From Anaeramoeba flamelloides (Eukaryota > Metamonada > Anaeramoebidae), in contig JANTQA010000032.1 of NCBI GenBank assembly GCA_027625915.1, forward strand, positions 9,548,001 to 9,612,000: a stretch of DNA of 64,000 nucleotides, read 5' to 3'. Positions 12,375-24,100 of this stretch are shown here, in pieces; position 1 is the stretch's first letter; every line of letters starts with the position of its first letter. The position numbers and the translations under genes were made by a program. The notes beneath the pieces are model-generated. The model did not search any database and was not told the origin of the DNA. It saw only the letters and a list, made by a program, of their open reading frames with translations.

Positions 12375-12824
12375 CTATTAATTGCAAAACAAAAAGATCA
12401 AAATTTTCACTTAGCTTTCCTAAACAAAATAAATATCCTATTACAAGAATTAAAACCAGTCATCAAAGACCCCAATTGTAAATGGTGAAATCATTAATTT
12501 AAGCTTCTTTTTAGGGATTAAAAATCAGAAAGGCATGATTATTTTTAAAATCATTTTTTTCTGAAAGATGTATGAAAATTTTGTTCCATTTATTTTGAAA
12601 CAAATTATATGGTAATTGCAAAATAAAAAGATCAAAATTTTCGTTTGGCATTTCAATAAAAATTACCTTCCATGAATTAAATAAAGAATCAAATTTCCCA
12701 ATTCTAGAAAGAGAAAATTTAGGATTTTAGCTTGATTTTACAGAATTAAAATTTTGATATTTTTGATAATCTATTTTTGGAGAGCTAAAGGAAAATTTTT
12801 ATCAATTTATTTTGCAACAAATAG
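12375..12824. mobile_element. Two abutting MITEs, TGCAAAATAAA family
   Basis: Copy A (about 12375-12608) and copy B (12609-12824) sit head to tail upstream of the DOCK gene. Each starts with ATTGCAAAAYAAAAAGATCA followed by AAATTTTC, and ends with the complement, AAAATTTTNNTCCATTTATT then TTG(C/A)AACAAAT. Copy B ends next to TA. The third copy is at 38834-39060. No coding capacity. Confidence 0.65.
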
Positions 12825-13076
12825 TATTATAAGAATCTTTGAAACAAAGATTAACACAGAGAATGTTCTTTGTTATAAAAAAGTCTTGGAAATGACAATT
12901 ATATTTTTTTTATATATAAAAAAACTTTAATGAGAAAAATTAAAAATTTAATTAGGAGTTGAGAATAAAACCCAACAAAAAAAGGTAAAATTGAGAATAC
13001 TTTTGATGTTTGTGATATGTATTGTGTAGTTCATGATCAAAAGATTATTATCCCATTAAAAGAAGGTAAAAAAAAG

Positions 13077-13082
13077 AAAAAA
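13077..13082 (-). terminator. Pol III oligo-T terminator of tRNA-Trp
   Basis: On the minus strand a run of six T follows within a few bases of the mature tRNA 3' end, with a second T run beyond it. Confidence 0.8.
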
Positions 13083-13083
13083 T

Positions 13084-13154
13084 GAGGATAGCAGGACTCG
13101 AACCTACAACCTTTCGGTTTGGAGCCGAATGCGCTACCATTACGCCATATCCCC
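13084..13154 (-). tRNA. tRNA-Trp (anticodon CCA)
   Basis: Full cloverleaf of 71 bases, no intron. Acceptor GGGGATA pairs with TATCCTC (one G-T). D arm GCGTAATGGTAGCGC closes with four pairs. Anticodon stem TTCGG/CCGAA holds the loop CTCCAAA, giving anticodon CCA. T arm GTAGG-TTCGAGT-CCTGC. The internal A box (TGGCGTAATGG) and B box (GGTTCGAGTCC) are intact. CCA is not encoded, as expected in a eukaryote. Confidence 0.96.
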
Positions 13155-13346
13155 ATACATTTTAAATATCAAAAATGATTTAATGGGATATTATTTACAA
13201 TAATCAATGTTCAAATAAGATACAAAAAAAACATGAATTTCTTAAGAGAGTCAGATCAATTTTAGAAATTTTGAGGATAATCCTACATCTTAAACTTAAT
13301 TATTCACATCATACATTTAACTAAATATACAGTCTTTCAAAAACTA

Positions 13347-13710
13347 CCGTGAATTTTTATATGAATCAAATTTTGATGCTGATATATATTTTTAAAAAGT
13401 AATGATATGAGAATAATAAAGCTCATATTGAAAAAAAACATTCACAAATGACCTTATTTGAAAAATTTTTTCTGTTATCAGAAAAATTAATATTCAGATC
13501 CCAAATTACTTCAAACCTGGAAAATCTGTTGAGATGCCACTTAAAAGTTTCTCTTGAAATACCGAAAATATTTTTGATCTTAAACAAGAAAATCTTTGAA
13601 TAAAGTTGATTTGTGAAAATTTTTTTTCAATATGAGCTTTCTTATCTTCATATCCAACTTTTTAAAAATCTATATCAGCATCAAAATTTGATTCATATAA
13701 AAATTCATGG
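13347..13710. mobile_element. MITE with ~100-bp terminal inverted repeats (CCRTGAATTTTTATATG)
   Basis: The left end CCGTGAATTTTTATATGAAT continues through CAAATTTTGATGCTGATATA to CTCATATTGAAAAAAAA; the right end is its complement with few differences. TA flanks both ends (13345-13346, 13711-13712), the Tc1/mariner signature. The 160-base centre has no reading frame. Confidence 0.8.
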
Positions 13711-15498
13711 TAGCCTTGGAACAGCTGTATCGAAATTTTAATAAATATGGAATTGCAATATATCATAATATAAGATATTTTCATTAACAACAGAAAAATG
13801 AGAAAACAAAAAAATGAAAAAATTGATAAAGAAAAACAAAAATAAATCATTTAGCAATTGATCTTATCTCTAACATTTGTTATAATCACTTTTTCTTGAT
13901 TTGTATTTCTTTTTAATTCTTCATCAAAATACTTTTTTTTTTAAACTTTTTCATAAACAAATTACTTTTTATATAACTAAAAAATTTATCCAAAATGAAT
14001 TCAAAATCTTATTTATCTTTTATTTATCTAATTCTTGTTTGTTTACAGAAAATAGTATATTTATTAAATTAATCTTCATAAATAAAAATTTATTGGACAA
14101 ATTGGTTTGATTTTATAATAAATTATTTCCCATTAAAATGAAAACTTTTAAATAATTCTGATATCTATGATTGAAATTTTTTCTTGAATTTTTCTCAATT
14201 ATTCTGGATTGAATCTTTTTTTACTGTTTTTTAATTACAAGAATTCAGCACCCTTCTTTTAATTTTTGAAATACTATTCTTTATTTTGGTTATTTTTTGA
14301 TAAAAATAATTGAAAAAAGAATTCGAAAATCAAATATGTAAAAAAAATACATTGTAAAATAATAATAAATAAAAAAGTGTAAAAAATTCAAGGTGGATAA
14401 AAACTTTAAACACATCCAAATTAAGAAGATAAAAATACAAAAAAATCTTCTAAAATAGGTTTTTATTGATTTTTTTTTTTTTCATATACATATCAACAAA
14501 ATTATTTAAAAAGGTGATCTTTTGTGTTTGGTCTTCAAAAAGAAAAGAATTAGTTCAAAATGTACACCTTATCTTAGGTCAATTTTTTAGTTTTACTGTT
14601 TGATTAATTTCGATCATTCCCACATATTCCTGGATCCAAAACAGAATTCAATAAAACCAAAAATTTAATCAAAAAAATGTTCAAAAAATCAAAAAATGAA
14701 AGATTCAACTCTGAATTACTTTAGATTCGCCTTTTTTTGCAAATAGAGCAGTGAATGGTGTTTAGGTTTCAAAGTTTCAATATTTGGTGTCACTCAAAAA
14801 ATATTTTTTTCATTAAAATTAACACAATGAAAATTTTCCAAAATGGTAAAATGTAAACTAAATTTCATAATAAATGGCCCACCCTACATTTGAGTAATGA
14901 ATTGCTTTTGTATCGTTTTGAAGTTTTTCCTCTCACAATGAAAAGTTTGTAAATAAATCATTGTTTCTCTTTTTTATTTTTTCAACAGTGTTTTGTTAAA
15001 ATGGAAAATGAAAATGAAAAATTTGAAAGAAGTAACAGATGAGTTAATGAAAAATTTGGTTTCAAATATGAAAAAGAGATTAGATTTAGTTATTCTAATG
15101 GAAGGAGAATCGATAAATGGGTTTTTTTACTTTTTTAAATTTTCTCTTTTTCATGTAATGCTTCTTTCAAAATAAATGTCCAAATTTTTTTTTAACAGTT
15201 TTTTTTTTTTTTTTTTTTTTTTTTATTTTTAGACAAAAAATAAATATCTCTTGAGTATAGTATTGAATATTAAAATCTAAAATTTTATATTATAATAGAT
15301 AACTTCAATTATTAAAAATATTTTTATTTAAAATTTGATTTTTAATGGGCCAATTATTATGAAAGATAGTTTACTTACTTAATAAATCGTGTTTTTTTTT
15401 TTTTTTCATTTTCATTTTCATGTTTAGATTCTTAAAAATTGTGTTCGAGTTCAGGTATCAAAATTTCTTGTTCGTTTTTATTATACAATTGGTAAACT
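13711..15498. other. Intergenic, dispersed repeat but no gene
   Basis: AT-rich; contains the dispersed repeat at 14690-14885 (own entry). A short frame at about 14989-15128, following a good-looking acceptor (TTTTTTCAACAG), reads KNLKEVTDELMKNL and could be an exon relic, but its family is not established. Confidence 0.5.
14690..14885. repeat. Inverted copy of the repeat at 24150-24360
   Basis: In order: AAATGAAAGATTCAACTC, a short AATAGAG stretch, GGTTTCAAAGTTTCAATAT, GGTGTCACTCAAAAAAT, then CAAAATGGTAAAATG. The complement of 24150-24360 shows the same blocks in the same order. In that copy the block adjoins the 22.5-24.1 kb repeat; here its partner (18650-19770) is 3.8 kb away, which would fit an insertion that split it. 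Confidence 0.6.
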
Positions 15499-15662
15499 GG
15501 CATTTGAATTCTAAATGGGAAAAAATTTTCACTTCCATTTCCAGATTCCTCTTTTCTAAATAGAGTTTTGAAATGAATAAGAGATTGTAATTTGTGGCTT
15601 TATTGCAAAAAGGAAATTAAAAATGAAAGTGAAATTATATCCCATTTAAAATTCAAATATCA
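15499..15662. mobile_element. MITE, GGTATTTGAATT..GGGAAAAATTTTCACTTC family
   Basis: Left end GGCATTTGAATTCTAAATGG then GAAAAAATTTTCACTTC; the right end is its complement. About 164 bp. Sister copies lie at 17591-17754 and 20164-20328, and a larger one in the importin intron (60057-60571). Confidence 0.7.
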
Positions 15663-15687
15663 CAATGGAAAAAGTGATGTATTAATA

Positions 15688-16017
15688 TTTTGAGTTTTAT
15701 AACTAAATATGTCATTTTTCCCAAAACTACAAAACTTTTCCTATCCTCCCACAAGGCACAGCATTCTTGTCAAAAAATTAAATTTAATAATTGAATATAA
15801 ATATTTTTGGTTGTTTTTTTTTTTGATTTTAGAAAATTATTTTGGATTTTTGAATTTCATATCTGTTACTTCCTATAACATTTTTATTCTATTATTAAAT
15901 CGAATTTTTTACTCTTAGAATTCCGGGCCAACTGACAAAAAACCTGTTCCTTGTGGCCGAATAGGAAAAGTTTTGGAGTTTTTGGAAAAATGACATATTT
16001 AGTTAAAAAACTCAAAA
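15688..16017. mobile_element. MITE with ~95-bp inverted repeats (TTTTGAGTTTTWTAACTAAA)
   Basis: The left arm TTTTGAGTTTTATAACTAAA, TATGTCATTTTTCC, AAACTTTTCCTAT, CACAAGG is mirrored on the right down to the same outer bases. TA lies at both boundaries (15686-15687 and 16018-16019). About 330 bp; no coding content. Confidence 0.8.
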
Positions 16018-16223
16018 TACCAAGAAATCATTTTTTGTACATGTGTCAGAGTAAAATAATTTTTTGATATAAATAGTGGGATATTTTAGAGATCATTCCT
16101 TTTACTTTTGCGATTCTATTGGATCAAATTATTTTGTGATACAATTTTTAAATTCTAACTGTCGTTTTTAAAAAGTTCATTCATAAATTCATTTTTTTAT
16201 GTTTATATAAAGTTATTAAAATA

Positions 16224-16297
16224 TACACTATATTTTAATGGAAGAATGTTGGTCTACTATTGAAACCGACGGCTTGGGTTCGATTCCCTATGGTGTA
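16224..16297 (+). tRNA. tRNA-like locus with enlarged anticodon loop (possible pseudogene)
   Basis: Acceptor TACACTA pairs with TGGTGTA (one T-G). A canonical B box (GGTTCGATTCC) lies in a T arm with one mismatch. The anticodon arm pairs as TTGGT/ACCGA but leaves an 11-base loop (CTACTATTGAA), four more than normal. The D stem (TTTT..) is weak. A T run follows at about 16318. It may be a tRNA with a very short intron, or a decayed tRNA or tRNA-derived SINE; the identity cannot be assigned safely. Confidence 0.4.
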
Positions 16298-17590
16298 GTC
16301 TTTATTAATTACTTTATTTTTTTCTCGATCGATCAGATATTTAGATACGATCAACAAATTTTATTTCAATTTTTCTAACTAAGAGAACGAAATTGTAACT
16401 GAAAGGATTTTGATTTACAAAAAAAATAAAAAAAAACAAAAATAAATCACAAAAAAAAAAAAAGAATAAGTATAATTTAATATAATTTATACATTAAGGA
16501 CTATATTTGAAATTGAAATTTAAAGTTTTTATGTATTTTAATCATCGTTTTGGTTGTTGGTAATTTACAAAATTTTTATTGAGTGAGTTCTAAGAACGTA
16601 AAAAAAATGAAAAATGTTTACAAAATTTTACTTTCCTTATATAATAAAAAGAAAAAGAAAAATAGGAAAAAAAAAACAAGTTGAGTAAAAATCTTCTATA
16701 TGAGAAAATAACAAACCAAGATAATTTTAAGAAGTTCGTATTCTTTATTTTTCATAAGTGAACTTCAGTTAAGAAGTTTTTTCTTTTTCACCAAAAGGTA
16801 AAAATGAAGAAAAAAACAAAAAAAATTTAAAAATTATTGTTGTTTTCTGGTTTGGTTAATATTTGATAAAAATACCTTACTATGTATTTGAGATTTTATG
16901 AAAATTCATCAAAATCCCCATTTCCATATAAGGAAGATCATTTTTCTTTTTTTCAACTTCACTTTTTTTCTTTTTTTAAATTTACAAAAACTGACTAATT
17001 TTTGTAAATTTATATTTTTTTTAGATCTTTTCCTTCAAAATTCTTCAAAATACTTCCCCCACAAACCTCAACCCAAATTTGTCTTTATTCTAACAATTAT
17101 GTTTTGAGGGAAATGTACAAACAAAAAAAATTATCACACTAAAATAAATCATAATTTTTTTGGTATTTGGTAATGGGGATTCTGTTCAAAAAACTAAATC
17201 GAATAAATATAATCCATAAAACATTCTTGGGAAGTTCAACCAAAGAAAAAACCAAAAATAAAAAATAAAGAGAATCAATATGAGAAAACCACAAGGAACC
17301 AAAGAAAAAAACAAAAAGAACTAAAAACTAAGAAAATGAGAAAAAAACCGCAACTCTTTTGCCAGAATTAATATGATTTATGGAGAAAATGGGATAATTT
17401 TAAAAACCATTGTGCAAAACCCATATACAATTCAGTCTTTTAAAGTTATAGTTGTTTGTTGAGAATGTTCGAAATAATCTCCATTTTTCAAGCTAGAAAA
17501 TCGTGATTATTCTTCTTGTTCATTTCAGGTTTCTTAAAAAAGGTGTTCGAGTTTATAAATCGAAAAATTTGTTCTCAATTTTTCTTTTGA

Positions 17591-17754
17591 TGGTATTTGA
17601 ATAATAAAGGGGAAAAATTTTCACAACATTTTTCAATTTCCTTTTTCAAGTAGAATCTTAAATTCCAACGAACTCCTTCTTTGAAAACGCAATTTATTAA
17701 AGAAAAATATTGAAAGGGAAGTGAAAATTGTTTCCCATTTAGAATTGAAATACA
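17591..17754. mobile_element. MITE, GGTATTTGAATT family, second copy
   Basis: Left end GGTATTTGAATAATAAAGGG then GAAAAATTTTCAC; the right end, read as complement, is CTGTATTTCAATTCTAAATG then GGAAACAATTTTCACTTCC. TA abuts the right end. Length close to that of the 15499 and 20164 copies. Confidence 0.7.
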
Positions 17755-17959
17755 GTAAGGACTAGTGAACTAAAAAAAATCTTCAAGAAAATTTAAGGAT
17801 TATCTAAAAAAAGACCATTATTGCCTTCACATGGATTAAAACATGAGTGAAATGTGTTCTTTATGTCTTGATAACCAGAAGAAAGATTAAATTTCAAAAA
17901 TCTAGGAATTGGTAATTTTGATAGATCAGTTTCTTATTAGCAAACTTATTACTGAAAAC

Positions 17960-18055
17960 CACAACCCAACCATGATCGTTCTAACTTTCATTTTTCAGAG
18001 CTATAAATCGATTGCAAGACAATAATTCAATTAGAACGATCATGGTTGAGTTGTG
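17960..18055. repeat. Near-perfect 25-bp inverted repeat, ~46-bp loop
   Basis: The left arm CACAACCCAACCATGATCGT continues with TCTAA; the right arm complement differs at one base in 25. The arms are GC-richer than their surroundings. It could be a small foldback element or a structured RNA site; no second copy was seen. Confidence 0.75.
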
Positions 18056-18649
18056 TACATTAAATTTATCGAAATGCAAATTTTTCTTTGTCATTTTAAA
18101 AATAATTTAAAATGAAAAGGGGAAAAGTTAGAAGTGATTTGTTTTTTATTTGCCATTCATTTTCATTATTTGTTTTTCACAAAATATGAAAAAGATTTTT
18201 TTTATTTTTTTTTTTTTCTAATTTTTTTGATCTTTTTTGTAAACAATTTTCTATGTGTGTTTCACTACAAAAAAAAAAAACACTTTTTTCTTGGAAACGC
18301 TGGAATTAAATATTGTCAATTTGGCTTCAAAAAGAAAAAACAATTTCTTTTTCATTTTTTAGAGGTTACCAAAAATTAGCTGTGCTGAAAAAATGACAAA
18401 AGAATTTTATAATTCAAAAAATGTTTTTGCCTTTGAAAAAATGTAAAAAAATTGTGATAAAGTGTGCATTTTAGGTTTCTGGTTTATTGAAAAAGATAAA
18501 GAGTACAAAACTGTGATGTTTTAACCCCACATTACCCCAGAAATGGCCTTTTTTTAGATAGTCCTTAATAGCAAATTCAAAAAAATTTTACCGTATCCTG
18601 AAATTGAAAAATAAAGTAACAATCTGATAACTACAAAACAGAACTTACT

Positions 18650-19770
18650 GTATACAATTTTCCGAAATGAATTATTGTTTTTAAAAGTCTGATCTATTTT
18701 TCTCATTTCTGAAAAGTTCAAAATCCAACATATTTCGGAATTATTTGAAAAAAAATATTATCTTTGATTGAAGATTGAAATCTTATTGCCTGTAAAGGAA
18801 CTGTATAATAATACACTTTAAAAATGTGACCACTAAGTTCTGAAATATTTAAGTTTAAAAAATCTACTTAATTTTAAAAAAAATACAATAATTATTTTGA
18901 ACTTGTATAAAATATAATTTTTTGATTCAAAGAACAGTCCAAATCAATTTTTTCTTTTTATTAAATAAAAAAATCTCAGAAAAAGAACCAAACAATCGAA
19001 TTAAAAATTCTTCCAAAACACTTTTTTAAAACCGGGAAATTTCAACTTAGGTAAACTTCTGGAAATAATTTTTAATTTGATTATTTATAATTAATAATTA
19101 ATAACATAATCTTAATTATTTCAGTAAGTCATTAACAACCCAATGACTAAAAGTATCAAATAGACTTTACAATTATTTCTCAATTTTGTCAAGATTTTGC
19201 AACATATAAAACAATCTAAATTAATATTTCTAATAAAAAAAAAAAATAGATATTATCAAATAACTGATTTTAATACAAACAGTTCCTTGTTTATACTCTT
19301 GATATTTGAAAAAGTATATTGACAAATCTTTTAAATTTCAAGAAATTTAATAAATGTTTGTGAATAAAATAAATGTTCAAATTTTTTAGATCTTCAAGGA
19401 TCCAATATTTGATTTATTTTTCATGTATTTTTAAAATAAGATTAAAACCACAAGGTTTCTTGTTCATAAAGACTCTCAGAAATTACTAAAAGTGATATTT
19501 CTTCAAATTTAATTTTTTTTTACAAATTTTTATTTTTCTAATTGGATCCAAAAATCATAACAACAAAAAAGATCAAAGATCTTTTGACTGAAAATTTCAT
19601 TTTGTAAAATGAAATCTTTTAAAAATGATTATTCTTATCTCTAAAGTTGACAAAGGAAGATGCATATCAGGTTTAATTGTATCTTTCATTATGTAAATAA
19701 TTACTCTATTACTTTTGTGAAAAAAAATAAATAAGAGTTATTAGTCCCTTCAAAAAACATACCTTTGTAC
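18650..19770. repeat. Left arm of a large inverted repeat around the LIM exons
   Basis: Colinear, on the opposite strand, with 22480-24115. Shared landmarks in order: CCGAAATGAATTATTGTTTT, TTTTTAATTTGATTATTTA, TTTTTAAAATAAGATT, TTTAATTGTATC and GAGTTATTAGTCCCTT. The copies are clearly diverged. Exons 1-2 of the LIM gene lie between the two arms. Confidence 0.65.
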
Positions 19771-19879
19771 TGATTTTTAGATCCCAATTGATGAATTTTT
19801 CGATGAAAATTTCTTACACAAATTAAATGAGATTGGATCAAAACAGTTTAAGACGACTTGATAAATTTCTAACGTAGTA

Positions 19880-20128
19880 CTTAAAACTCGATTGTTTTTC
19901 AAATAAAGTTAGATCTAATGATGTTAACAAACAATTAAATGAGTGTTCTATAGATACTCCATCTTTATTGGACTTTGGGTAGGTTTATTATACGAATCAT
20001 AATATTTTTGTTTTTTATAAATAAGGATTTGATTTTAAAATAAATGAAATAATACATCACTTTTCCTAATATTCACAATACAAAATCTTCTCCGGGATTA
20101 TGTCCATGTTCAGTATTCTTTTCACGAC
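19880..20128. mobile_element. Partial MITE, CCGGACATG family
   Basis: Homologous to the right half of the elements at 25130-25624 and 56223-56718: AAACTCGATTGTTTTTCAAA, GGACTTTGGGTAGGTTTATT, CTAATATTCACAAT and the terminal ATTCTTTTCACGAC. The left end is missing, replaced by the 18650-19770 repeat. Confidence 0.65.
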
Positions 20129-20163
20129 TTTAAAATAATAATTTAAGCTGATTATCCGAATTA

Positions 20164-20328
20164 CTGGTATTTGAATTATAAACGGGAAAAATTTTCACTT
20201 CATTTTCAATTTCTTTTCTTTTTTAATCAATTCACAAACCCCAATTACTTCTTTGAGAAGTATATTAAATAAAGAAAAATATGGAAAAGGAAGTGAAAAT
20301 TTTTTCCCGTTTATAACTCAAATACCCG
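20164..20328. mobile_element. MITE, GGTATTTGAATT family, best-preserved copy
   Basis: Left CTGGTATTTGAATTATAAAC then GGGAAAAATTTTCACTTC; right complement CGGGTATTTGAGTTATAAAC then GGGAAAAAATTTTCACTTC. TA flanks both sides (20162-20163 and 20329-20330), so the target duplication is clear. Confidence 0.8.
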
Positions 20329-21140
20329 TATATAATTTGAAATGTGCTATGAGTTCTAAAAATATAATTTTCAAAAGCTGAAGGCAAATTTTATACCATT
20401 TTATTTTGCAGCAAATGTCAAATTTGAAAGTTATTGGAAAAAGCAAAAAAGGGAAATCAAAATATAAATTAAGTGAAAATTTTTTTCTATTGAAAATTCA
20501 AAAACTTATAATATATTTCCTGGAGAAACTAATACCAAGGTTCTTTATAAATGAAAGAATAACTATTCTTGTATTTCTTTGTTTATTTTTTGAAACAAGA
20601 TTTTTCTGATTGAATATTAACTTTGAAAAAGAAAATTAAAGAACAAATCTTTCATAAAGTCTTGTGTTATGGAAAACAATCAAAAAATATTGTTGAACAG
20701 TCAGCAGTCAATAGATAAAAGACGAAACATATTGAAAAGATTCCTGTGTACAAATCGAAATAGTCTTGGTTAAGAATTTAAATATCACAAAGCCTCTTCG
20801 TAAAAATATACAAAGGCTTTCGTTTACTTTTTTAAAAGCAACCTTACAAGAAATTAAAATTGAAAACTCTTGATTTTTTTCATTGACTTTAGACAACACA
20901 TTCACAGTGTCTTTAACAATTCCATAATTAATCAACTTTATTTTCAAATTAACTTGACAAGAAAAAAATAATACCAAATAGACTTAAAAAGAGAAAAAAG
21001 ACCTTAGAAAAGACCGTTTTTCATTCAAAACAAAATATTTACTTGTTTTCTAATTCGAGATTTTCATTTTCTCATTATTTTTCTTTCTTTTTTCATACAC
21101 ACCAATCGGTATTGTTTTTTTAAAAAAGGATCTTTAACAA
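20329..21140. other. 5' flank of the LIM/WH2 gene
   Basis: AT-rich. A fragment resembling one MITE end of the TGCAAAATAAA family lies near 20370-20415. Minus-strand 20708-20977 has an open frame of 89 codons without family resemblance. Just before the ATG at 21141 there is a pyrimidine-rich stretch and GGATCTTTAACA. Confidence 0.45.
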
Positions 21141-24100
21141 ATGACTGAGTGTACTTCTTGTCAGAAACAAATCAACCAAGAAGAACACACTACTTTTAAA
21201 GAGAAAAGTTTTCATAAAAAATGCTTGGTATGTCACAAATGCAAAAAATCAATAAAAAATTCAAAAGGCACTTTGAGGCATAATATTCTGTAAAAAATTC
21301 ATTTCTTTTCTTTTCTTTTCATTTCTTTTCTTTTAAAAAAAAAAAAAAAAAACATAAACAATCTCTAAATTCACATCTAACTAAAACCAAATATTCAACT
21401 TTATAGCCTTTGTCGTAAATGTTCAAAAAAACATAGCGGAAAAGGTGATCACAAAAAAAGAAGAAAATCAAGAAGAGTTTTTGTGTGTCACAGATGTAAC
21501 AAAAAAATTAAAGGAAAAAAGGTTATTAAAATTGCAGGACACACATATCACAAGACTTGTTTTAAATGCAAACAATGTGACCAAACACTATCTTCAACAA
21601 ATTTATATTTAATAGATGAAGAGGTAAATATTTAACCAACCTTTGTTTTATTTTTTTTTTTTTTTTGGAACAATTTTATGATTTTTCTTTTTTCATCCCA
21701 CAAGTAAAAGCTTCAGTCGTTGAATTAAATTCCATTTTTAATAAGAACCAATTTTATTTCTTTTTCTGTTTTCTTTTTTTTTTTTTTCAAAACATTTATT
21801 TGGCTATTAAGAAATACTCGTTGTTGAAAAAAGGTTCTACTTTAAAAACTTTTTTTCCACCTTGAGAGAATAATTATTCACCTAAAACCAATGACACTGT
21901 ATGTTTTTTTTCGAAAACAAAACTGTGTGTTCAGCAAAATGACCTATTATTAAGCGGAAAAAAAAGTTCCTATTTTTTTACTTTAAAATTATCCAACCAA
22001 AAATCTGTAAACATAATTTTGTGTGTTTTATTTCTCCAAACAGAAGCACTTTTAAAAATTTGAAAAGTTGAATTTGAAAAAAAATACAACTGCTTTTAAA
22101 AAAGTGAGGAATACAAGTTTCTTAAAGTCTCACTAAAACCCCTTAAAAGAATGAATCAAACAGTTTTAGTAACACTTTTTTTGTAAACTTTTGGTTTTCA
22201 CTTTTTGAAAACCATTAAGGTAAATTCAAAGTTACAAGTAAAAAAAAATAAATTGTTAAAAAACACCAAATGAACAAACCTAAATTAAAAATTTCAACTG
22301 ACAACTCAAAACACAAACCACATTTTTTATGACTTTTCTTCCAATTTATTATTCTTACACTCTTCAATTCGAATTTTGGTAAAACAAAAAAACCAAAAAA
22401 TTGCTTTTTTAAGACCACTCTTAAAATTCATACAAAGTCCAAGATCAATCACTAAGAACCAAATTAACTTGGACTCACCACCGTCAAAAGATATTTTTTT
22501 TCAAATTTCAGGAATTGTATTTTCTTAAGGGATTAGTAACTCTAATTTATTTTTTTCAAAGTCAATAGAGCACAAATTTCCACAGTGATACAATTAAACT
22601 TGATAAACAAACTCCTTTATCAATTTTAGAGAAATGAGTTATCTTTTGAAAAGAAGTTCATTTTTGACAAATTAAAATTCAAATTAAAAAAGATCTGATC
22701 TTTTTCAGTTTGGATTTTTGGATTTGAAATTGAGAAAAAGCAAAATTTTAAAAACATTTTCATTTTGTTTATATGAAATCTCACTTTTAATAATTTCTTT
22801 GGGTTTGTATGGACAAATAACATTTAAAAATTAAATCTTATTTTAAAAATGCAATAAAAATAAAAAAAAATTCTTTAATCTTTAAAGATCTTGAAAAAAA
22901 TTGATCATTTGATTTTATTTTAAAAATATTTATTAAATTTCTTGAAATTTAAGAGATTTGATATATTATTTTTCAAATAACAAAAGTATAAATAATGAAC
23001 TGTTCTTCTTTTAAGAAGTTATTTGATAACATTTCTTAATTTTGTTTTTATTATAATTATGAATTGGAAATAATTTTATTTGCTTGAAAATTTTTTAAAC
23101 AATTTCCAAAATAATAGTTAAACCTATTGATACTTTTAATCTTTGGGTTGTTACAAATCCACTGAAAAAATTAAGATTGTGTCATTAATTATTAATTGAA
23201 ATAATCAAATTAAAAACTATTTCTTAAGGTTTTATGTTGAATTTTCCAGGTACAAAAAAAGAATATTTGGGTAATATTTTTAATTTAATTGGTTTGGTGA
23301 TTTTTCTCAGATTTTATATAAAAAAAAAAGATAATGAAAAAAATCGATCTGAAATCTTGGTTTAATGAAGAGATTCTATTTTTGTCAAGTTTAAAATAAT
23401 TATTGTAATTTGTTTTGAAATTAACCATTTTGGAAAAAAAGTAAAACGAGGAAAAAAAATTTCAACACAATTTTTGAATTGGTAAACCTTAAGAGAATAA
23501 CAGAAACCTGAAACCTAAAACTAAAATCAATGGAACAAAGAAATAAATAAACTTCAAAGAATGATTCATTATATTATTTTCAACCCAAATCAACAATTGC
23601 AATTAAAATCATTTATTATCGAAATTTTTGTTGTGGCTTTGAAGATCTCAAAAATAGTCAATTTTTGAACAAATTTTCAAAATAGATCAATCAAAGAAAA
23701 ACCCTATCTAAAAGATATTATTAGAAAAACTGTTATTGTGTTGAATCCTCCGTTTTGTTTTTAATCAGATTTTTTCTTTTATTAATAGATCTTACTTTGA
23801 GTTTTCAGTTTTCTGTGATTTCTTTGATTTCTATTAAGTTTCCCAATTAAAAATCGTGTTAAACTTTTTTTTCACAAACGATAAGTATATTTTTTATACT
23901 GAGCTATTTTAAAACTTTGTGGTTTTGTTTTTAAAGTATATTTTTGTACTCTTCCTTATACAGAAAATAAGAGAGAATTCTTTCTTCTTTCAAAGAAAAA
24001 TAATAATTTTTTATGAAATAATTCAAAATATGCTGAATTTTGAACTTTTCAAAATTGGAGAAAAAAAGATCTGACCTTTAAAAACAATAATTCATTTTGG

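Larger units (their letters stand above)
16298..18649. other. Intergenic, MITE and hairpin only
   Basis: No gene seen. It holds the MITE at 17591-17754 and the hairpin at 17960-18055. The reading frames present are short, AT-rich and without family resemblance. Confidence 0.6.

Noticed and set aside
14989-15128. Possible R-SNARE-like exon relic (KNLKEVTDELMKNL)
   Set aside because: About 33 residues of vague heptad similarity, no partner exons and no conserved central arginine layer; not enough to name.
20708-20977. Minus-strand 89-codon frame upstream of the LIM gene
   Set aside because: No recognisable domain, AT-driven composition, and the opposite strand is almost as open.
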